A stretch of DNA of 17,820 bases from Catenibacterium mitsuoka_A. GTDB taxonomy: Bacteria; Bacillota_I; Bacilli_A; Erysipelotrichales; Coprobacillaceae. The DNA lies in the NCBI RefSeq assembly GCF_964259225.1, contig NZ_CAXVKN010000052.1; one strand, given 5' to 3'. Positions 13,213-17,820 of this stretch are shown one piece after another (position 1 is the first letter of the stretch; each line of letters opens with the position of its first letter). A model generated the notes under the pieces. The model was given only the letters and a program-made list of their open reading frames with translations, was not told the DNA's origin and did not search any database. The translations under genes and the position numbers were made by a program.

Positions 13213-13231
13213 CTCATCTAATGTTGTGTTA

Positions 13232-13462
13232 TTATTTCTTTGAATCAGTATACAATCCATATCCTAAAAATAAAATACCAATGATCATTGCTAGGATGGC
13301 TTCTATTGATAGAAATGGTCCTACATATTCTAATCCTTTTTTAAACAGAGAAGCATCTTTTGTAGCAAGATTACTCATGAACATAGCAACTGATATGTAT
13401 TTTGTAGAAACTAGAATTGCGGATATTAGACAGAAAGTAACACCAACACCTTTATTATTCAT
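13232..13462 (-). CDS. Small two-helix membrane protein (76 residues), unknown function
   Basis: Two hydrophobic segments are visible: V-G-V-T-F-C-L-I-S-A-I-L-V-S-T-K-Y-I (about residues 6-30) and F-L-S-I-E-A-I-L-A-M-I-I-G-I-L-F-L-G-Y-G-L-Y (about 50-71). They are joined by a charged loop with F-K-K-G-L-E-Y-V-G-P-F-L, and the tail D-S-K-K is basic. AGAGGATC precedes the ATG, and an extended -10 promoter is found upstream. It lies just before the three-gene operon, and a decayed copy of it lies just after that operon at 10265-10426. The family is not recognised; presence of a decayed copy argues that the sequence is a real gene. Confidence 0.72.
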   Translation of the reverse strand: MNNKGVGVTFCLISAILVSTKYISVAMFMSNLATKDASLFKKGLEYVGPFLSIEAILAMIIGILFLGYGLYTDSKK

Positions 13463-13489
13463 ATAAGATCCTCTTTGTTTGTTAACTTA

Positions 13490-13498
13490 ATTATATCA
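13490..13498 (-). promoter_or_regulatory. Extended -10 promoter of the 76-residue membrane protein gene
   Basis: TGATATAAT on the minus strand (TATAAT at 13490-13495 with an upstream TG) lies 28 bases before the start codon. No clear -35 is seen, as is usual for extended -10 promoters. Confidence 0.5.
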
Positions 13499-13536
13499 TA
13501 ATGATAAATACAAGAATATAGGAATAAGTTTTCTAG

Positions 13537-13570
13537 TAAAAAATCACCAACCATTTTACTGATTGATGAT
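13537..13570 (-). terminator. Rho-independent terminator of the small basic protein gene
   Basis: ATCACCAACC (13543-13552) and GATTGATGAT (13561-13570) form a complete 10-bp stem, with two G-U pairs, only as minus-strand RNA; six U follow. It lies 22 bases past the stop codon at 13592. Confidence 0.75.
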
Positions 13571-13591
13571 CTTTTCGCTCATGTTTAATGA

Positions 13592-13840
13592 TTAGTCAAA
13601 ATCATACGGATTGCTGTAACAAAACCAATCAAGTGAGTGTACATCACCAATATCATGTTCTAAGCGTGCATTTCGCTTAGCCTGACGTTTTTCTTGTTTC
13701 TTTCGTGATGCTTTCTTTGTCTTCTGATCATTTGATACTCTGGCCTTATAAGCTTTGTTATTAGGATTGTGCTGGTTTGCGTAAACATTAAGCTGTTGTT
13801 GAGTGTGCGTCTTTGATGACACCGACTTCATTCTTATCAT
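13592..13840 (-). CDS. Small basic protein with YANQ/NPNNKAY motif, unknown function
   Basis: An 82-residue, strongly basic, probably partly disordered protein. Residues about 9-29 contain T-H-T-Q-Q-Q-L-N-V-Y-A-N-Q-H-N-P-N-N-K-A-Y, a motif I recognise from short uncharacterised proteins across Bacillota (recollection, not checked). A lysine/arginine-rich helix follows (K-K-A-S-R-K-K-Q-E-K-R-Q-A-K-R, about 40-54), then an acidic and aromatic tail (H-S-L-D-W-F-C-Y-S-N-P-Y-D-F-D). The charge pattern suggests nucleic-acid or ribosome binding (inference). I chose the ATG at 13840 because AAGGAG lies about 10 bases upstream; a frame opening at 13894 has no such site. A leader of about 175 bases with inverted repeats precedes it, and a terminator follows, so it is a single-gene unit. 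Confidence 0.72.
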   Translation of the reverse strand: MIRMKSVSSKTHTQQQLNVYANQHNPNNKAYKARVSNDQKTKKASRKKQEKRQAKRNARLEHDIGDVHSLDWFCYSNPYDFD

Positions 13841-14032
13841 GAACTTTTCTCCTTTCTCCTTGACTCCATATCTATGATATCGATGATTACGCACAAGATA
13901 GCGGACTCTCAGTCACCTTCTTAGCTGAACCCATTAAGATTCGTAATGGATTATCCCTGCATTTAATCAAGTTCAAGGTTGGAGAATAATTTTTGTTACA
14001 ATACCACAAAAATTATTGATTAAATTATATCA
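13841..14032 (-). promoter_or_regulatory. Promoter and long structured leader of the small basic protein gene
   Basis: An extended -10 TGATATAAT (14024-14032, minus strand) would give a leader of about 175 nt. The leader contains a perfect 12-bp inverted repeat (13985-13996 with 14006-14017), a hairpin AATCCATTA...TAATGGGTT (9 pairs, 13928-13936 with 13944-13952), and smaller stems GACT-GAG-AGTC and ATATC-ATA-GATAT near the ribosome binding site. A long leader with several hairpins fits a cis-regulatory RNA, but it matches no riboswitch class I can name. On the opposite strand a frame of about 42 codons without a start codon is open (13862-13990). Confidence 0.35.
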
Positions 14033-14071
14033 AAGGAAGCTTATGAAAGCGTAAAAAAGATTATAAAAAGA

Positions 14072-14101
14072 TTGTAAACTTCCCATATTCCGTAGTATAT
14101 T
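14072..14101 (+). promoter_or_regulatory. Promoter of the DUF1846 gene
   Basis: TTGTAA (14072-14077) and TATATT (14096-14101) are separated by 18 bases on the plus strand. The leader to the ATG at 14178 would be about 70 bases. Confidence 0.45.
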
Positions 14102-14177
14102 GTTAGACGGTAGTTTTAAATGTTGGTTCAATATAGAATGAACTGTTTAAAAATAAGATTATAGGAAAGAGGATAGA

Positions 14178-15674
14178 ATGATGAACATAGGATTTGATAA
14201 TGAAAAATATTTACAGATGCAGTCTGCTCATATTCGCGAACGCATTGCTCAATTTGACAACAAGCTCTACCTGGAGTTTGGTGGAAAATTATTTGATGAC
14301 TTCCATGCATCTCGTGTACTCCCAGGATTCCAGCCGGATTCTAAGATGCGTATGTTAATGCAGCTTAGTGACCAGGCCGAGATTGTGATTGTTATCAGCG
14401 CAGAAGATATCGAAAAGAATAAAGTACGTGGAGATCTTGGCATCACTTATGATGTAGATGTCCTTCGTTTGATGTCTATTTTTGAAGAACATGGTCTGTT
14501 TGTAGGAAGTGTCGTTATTACAAAGTACAGCGGACAGCAAAGCGCTTCCTTATTTAAAAATAAATTAGAGAAGCTTGGTATTAAGGTATATCTTCATTAT
14601 CCGATTGAAGGCTACCCTTCTAATATTCCACATATTGTCAGTGATGAAGGTTATGGAAAGAATGAGTTTATCGAAACATCTCGTCCACTCATTGTTGTTA
14701 CTGCACCTGGACCTGGAAGTGGTAAAATGGCAGTCTGTCTTTCCCAGCTCTACCATGAGCATAAAAGAGGCATCTGCGCCGGCTATGCTAAATTCGAAAC
14801 ATTCCCGATTTGGAATATTCCAGTGAAGCACCCTGTCAATCTTGCATATGAAGCTGCAACTGCAGATCTAAACGATGTTAATATGATTGATCCTTTCCAC
14901 CTAGAAGCTTACGGAAAGACTACAGTTAACTATAACCGCGATGTAGAAATCTTCCCAGTACTCAATGCAATGTTCCAGCGTATTTATGGACAAAGCCCTT
15001 ATAAGTCTCCTACAGACATGGGAGTTAACATGGCCGGAAATTGTATCTGTGATGATGCCGCATGTAGGGATGCTTCTTGTCAGGAAATCATCCGTCGCTA
15101 CTACGATGCAAGAAGACGCGCTCTTGCTGGTAAATGTTCCGAGGAAGAAGTATATAAAATTGAGATGCTTATGAACCAGGCTGGTATTACGGTCCACGAT
15201 CGTCCAGTTGTTGACGTTGCTCTTTCTCGTGCAGAAGAAACAGAAGCTCCTGCTGCTGCATTAGAGCTTGCAGATGGCCGCATGATCACAGGTAAGACTA
15301 CAGACCTCCTTGGTCCTTGCGCAGCACTCCTTTTAAATGCACTCAAAGAGCTTGCTGGTATTCCACACAGTCAGCCAGTCATCTCACCTGCAGCAATTGA
15401 ACCAATCCAAACTTTAAAAACACAGTATCTTGGAAGCAAAAACCCGCGTTTACATATGGACGAAGTATTGATTGCATTATCTGTCAGCGCAGCTTCTGAT
15501 CCAAATGCTCAGAAAGCATTGGACCAGCTTCCTAATCTAAAAGGATGTCAGACTCATACATCGGTTATGGTCAGCGATGTAGACAGAAAACTATTTATGA
15601 AGCTTTCTATCCAGGCAACTTTTGAAGCAAAATATGAAAAGAATTCTGTGATTTTTTCTAAAAAAGGTATATAG
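14178..15674 (+). CDS. DUF1846 domain protein
   Basis: A 498-residue protein recognised as DUF1846 from the start N-I-G-F-D-N-E-K-Y-L-Q-M-Q-S-A-H-I-R-E-R (3-22), K-L-Y-L-E-F-G-G-K-L-F-D-D-F-H-A-S-R-V-L-P-G-F (29-51), and the P-loop-like G-P-G-S-G-K-M (178-184). It is also marked by the G-N-C-I-C-D-D-A-A-C-R-D-A-S-C-Q-E cysteine cluster (287-303) and near-standard length. Family members are conserved in Gram-positives and have a P-loop NTPase-like fold; the function is not established. The cysteines may bind a metal (inference). AGAGGATAGA precedes the ATG-ATG start. The gene is the only long plus-strand gene outside the IS, and it uses more C/G-ending codons (CTC, GCC, CGT, CTT) than its neighbours, which suggests either high expression or acquisition from a different genome. 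It has its own promoter and terminator. Confidence 0.9.
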   Translation: MMNIGFDNEKYLQMQSAHIRERIAQFDNKLYLEFGGKLFDDFHASRVLPGFQPDSKMRMLMQLSDQAEIVIVISAEDIEKNKVRGDLGITYDVDVLRLMSIFEEHGLFVGSVVITKYSGQQSASLFKNKLEKLGIKVYLHYPIEGYPSNIPHIVSDEGYGKNEFIETSRPLIVVTAPGPGSGKMAVCLSQLYHEHKRGICAGYAKFETFPIWNIPVKHPVNLAYEAATADLNDVNMIDPFHLEAYGKTTVNYNRDVEIFPVLNAMFQRIYGQSPYKSPTDMGVNMAGNCICDDAACRDASCQEIIRRYYDARRRALAGKCSEEEVYKIEMLMNQAGITVHDRPVVDVALSRAEETEAPAAALELADGRMITGKTTDLLGPCAALLLNALKELAGIPHSQPVISPAAIEPIQTLKTQYLGSKNPRLHMDEVLIALSVSAASDPNAQKALDQLPNLKGCQTHTSVMVSDVDRKLFMKLSIQATFEAKYEKNSVIFSKKGI

Positions 15675-15710
15675 CCCTAAGTGATTTTCATCTTTTGAAG
15701 AAAGAAACAA

Positions 15711-15748
15711 AAAGAGACTTATCTCAAATGAGATAAATCTCTTTTTTT
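15711..15748. terminator. Bidirectional terminator between the DUF1846 and DUF262 genes
   Basis: AAAGAGACTTATCTC (15711-15725) pairs with GAGATAAATCTCTTT (15730-15744) around a 4-base loop, with one C-A mismatch on plus-strand RNA and a G-U pair on minus-strand RNA. A T-tract follows on the plus strand and a shorter T-rich tract on the minus strand, serving both convergent genes. Confidence 0.75.
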
Positions 15749-15791
15749 ATCGTGTCCTTTTTACAGGTTCCATTTTAGTATCATCTTAACC

Positions 15792-17569
15792 TTATTTATT
15801 TAGTTTGTCATAGGCCTTTTTTACAATTTGAGCCATCAATATTCTTCTTTTGATTAAGAATTCAGGGTAAGATAACTGCTCGAAATTTTCTGGTAATGCA
15901 TTCTGTTTGCAGGCAAGCTTATATCCTTCTTCGCCCAGCTTATCTCTGTATCTACTAACATATTCTGTTGGAGGTGCATCAGAGATATCAATGTTTGTAG
16001 CATAATCTAAATATGTAAAGTTTGCTATCTGGTTTCTATCACGGTCATTGTTATATCCAATTTTCCCAAGATAATTCTTAGGAAAGATATGATGCTTATC
16101 TATCGAATTTTTATCTCCACTTGTGCCTAGTATAAAGTACTGTGATAAAGGCGCAGTGCTAAACAACATTGGTGTTCCAAGAACGTTGATAGCCGCAATA
16201 TATCCATACCAAGCTGGTGAAGTTGCAGAAGAACTGTTCAGCTCAGATGGTAATGAATATTCGAAATAATCATCTGTAAATCTATTCGCAATAACTGAAT
16301 CAAGATATACAACAAATTCATCAGCATTATGAACATCTCTCAAGTCAGCAAATTGTTTTTCAACTTGTGATTCTGTTGAACCAGTATAAAAACCTGTAAT
16401 CGTAGACATAAATATCCACTTGCTAATAATCTTCTGCAGTTCTACAGAAGACACCTTATAATCATATTTTCCGATGAGGTATAAAACATAACTGAATACT
16501 ACCGCATTTGAGGAAGCTACAAAACTTCCTTTTAAGTAACCAGCAGATGCAAATAAGTTCATAAAAGCATGCCAGTTATTTAAGTTAGTAACCATATCCA
16601 AAGACTCCTTAAATATCTTCAGATTTTCCTCACGAATATTTTGGGTAATCTCTCCAGTTTTAAGATTTTTACCACGAAGCAACATATATACATATCGCAA
16701 ACGCGCTCTCCTAAATCCAACACCTACTGACATTCTTATAAGATGTGAAGGATCGACCTGTAGAATTTGGTTAAATGATGTACCATTTGCGGTATTCTAG
16801 AATCAGCACAAAACTTATTGATTTTATCATGAACAGCATTATCATACACGGCGATGAGTGTCTCAATGAAGTTCTTTTCAGTAAGGTTCTGTCCACCTGA
16901 GTTTACTCGTACGAAAATATCAGCAACATTCTCTTCGTTGGCCTTAGAATTAATTTTTAGTGTGGGTAACGAATAGATGCCAAGATTAAGCAAATCATTG
17001 ATATTCTCCTCAATGCGATCTTCTTCGTCTTCTGTTAACTCTTCCTCATTATTCTTTGCGCGGCCTTCATTTACAATCTTAATATATGCTTTTCTAAACT
17101 TAGAAATATTGTGTTCTTCATCTGCTGCAAATACCTGACTGATTTCACTAATCCACTCTGGGTTTTTTTCAAAAGCTGGAGTCCATACAGCAAACTCACG
17201 AGTTAAGGGATTGAAGGAAATGCGAATTGCTCTTTCCTTATAATTTTTGTCCATGATAGTTACTCCGTACATTGCGGCTAACAATGCCGTTAATCGCTGT
17301 TGACCGTCAATAACCAAATCATTTGGACGCTTATATATTTTTTCGTTTTTACCGATATGAACTGTATTTTCATAATCATCTGGAGATGCCCAAAGCATAA
17401 TGTAGCCGATTGGATACCCCTTCATCATAGAATCGAGCAGCTCACGAACCTTATTATCTTGCCATACAAAAGGGCGCTGCAAGTCGGGCAAACCGACACG
17501 TCCATTCTTAACATCAGACAATATATCTGCTACTTTGCTCGGTATATTATCAAATAATTCTTTTCCCAT
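15792..17569 (-). pseudogene. DUF262-DUF1524 (GmrSD-like) nuclease, broken by one frameshift
   Basis: Two consecutive minus-strand frames make up one gene of about 593 codons. The N-terminal part (17569-16736) is a DUF262 domain: L-P-D-L-Q-R-P-F-V-W-Q (27-37), V-I-D-G-Q-Q-R-L-T (86-94, the DGQQR NTPase motif) and F-V-R-V-N-S-G-G. The second part (ending 15792) carries the DUF1524 HNH-like nuclease motif D-K-H-H-I-F-P-K-N-Y-L followed by N-Q-I-A-N-F-T-Y-L and P-P-T-E-Y. Near 16793-16800 the first frame ends in an unrelated tail, while the next frame reads A-N-G-T-S-F-N-Q-I-L-Q-V-D-P-S-H-L-I-R-M and joins smoothly, so loss of one base explains the break. Such proteins restrict modified phage DNA (GmrSD, type IV restriction) or act in other defence systems. 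The start has a strong GTAGGAGG site. True decay, programmed frameshift and sequencing error remain possible. Confidence 0.85.
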
Positions 17570-17776
17570 TGCTATACCTCCTACAAAAAAAACGATTTGG
17601 ATTACATTTTGCTAAGTCAATTTCACATCTTCTCCAGCACCCTTTTTAGGACATTATGGTAACAATCTCTTAAGATTGAACTTGTTTCCAATTTTAAATG
17701 GTATTCTAGATTGATGCTGAATTCTCTTAAAATAAAAAACAAATTTGAATACCCACAAACCACAGGTTAGTGTAAA

Positions 17777-17820
17777 TTAAATTTCATAAGCACCGATTAA
17801 ACGGCGTTCATGAAGCTGAA
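17777..17820 (-). CDS. C-terminal tail of a gene continuing beyond the window
   Basis: The minus strand encodes Q-L-H-E-R-R-L-I-G-A-Y-E-I and a TAA stop at 17777-17779, in a frame open to the window edge. The peptide has ordinary protein composition and lies upstream of the DUF262 gene on the same strand, so it may be a partner restriction or modification gene. Thirteen codons are too few to identify it. Confidence 0.35.
   Translation of the reverse strand, partial: QLHERRLIGAYEI

Noticed and set aside
13862..13980. TPP-riboswitch-like words (CTGAGAG and CTTGAACTTGAT) on the minus strand of the leader
   Set aside because: The two words occur in the reverse order of a TPP riboswitch and the surrounding stems do not fit; most likely chance similarity.
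13862..13990. Plus-strand open frame of about 42 codons ending just before the 12-bp inverted repeat
   Set aside because: Translation looks protein-like, but there is no start codon or ribosome binding site, an open run of this length is not rare by chance, and the opposite strand has a promoter and leader. Worth a database search only.
14355..15346. Several antisense and alternate frames inside the DUF1846 gene
   Set aside because: Explained by the higher-GC coding sequence of DUF1846; none has a start site or known domain.

Overview
The window is AT-rich DNA from a low-GC Gram-positive bacterium (Bacillota). Purine-rich AGGAGG-like ribosome binding sites, strong TATAAT boxes, rho-independent terminators and the protein repertoire (flavodoxin-type reductase, IS66, IadA, DUF1846, GyrI-like protein, TraX-like protein) fit a gut Erysipelotrichia-type or clostridial genome. 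The genus is an inference. No rRNA, tRNA or CRISPR array was seen.

Layout. (1) 1-410: the right end of an IS66-family element has cut a ketopantoate-reductase-like gene. (2) 503-2951, minus strand: an operon-like run of a DUF5714 protein and a thioredoxin-type arsenate reductase (overlapping by 8 bp), a frameshifted small membrane protein, a four-helix membrane protein, a flavodoxin-family Fe-S/FMN protein, and a decayed GIY-YIG protein that begins inside the flavodoxin gene. (3) 3130-5680: a complete IS66 element (tnpA, tnpB, tnpC; 2551 bp) with matching terminal repeats and a perfect 8-bp target duplication, inserted in the U-tract of the terminator of the next operon. (4) 5684-7925, minus: lipase-like hydrolase, GyrI-like protein and double cupin protein. 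(5) 8003-8846, minus: a TraX-like membrane protein behind a possible attenuator-type leader. (6) 9071-10232, minus: isoaspartyl dipeptidase (iadA) with its own promoter and terminator. (7) 10265-13495, minus: three uncharacterised genes in one operon, bounded upstream by an intact 76-residue membrane protein gene and downstream by a decayed copy of that gene. (8) 13536-14032, minus: a small basic protein with a YANQ/NPNNKAY motif behind a long structured leader. (9) 14072-15748, plus: a DUF1846 protein with higher-GC codon use. (10) 15792-17569, minus: a DUF262-DUF1524 (GmrSD-like) nuclease gene broken by one frameshift; the tail of another gene lies at the window edge.

The region looks accessory and eroding. 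It holds two IS66 copies and at least six broken or remnant genes. The most unusual unit is the three-gene operon at 10704-13154: none of its products is recognised, and it is flanked by direct repeats consisting of a paralogous small gene and its terminator hairpin. This suggests gain by duplication or recombination between repeats.
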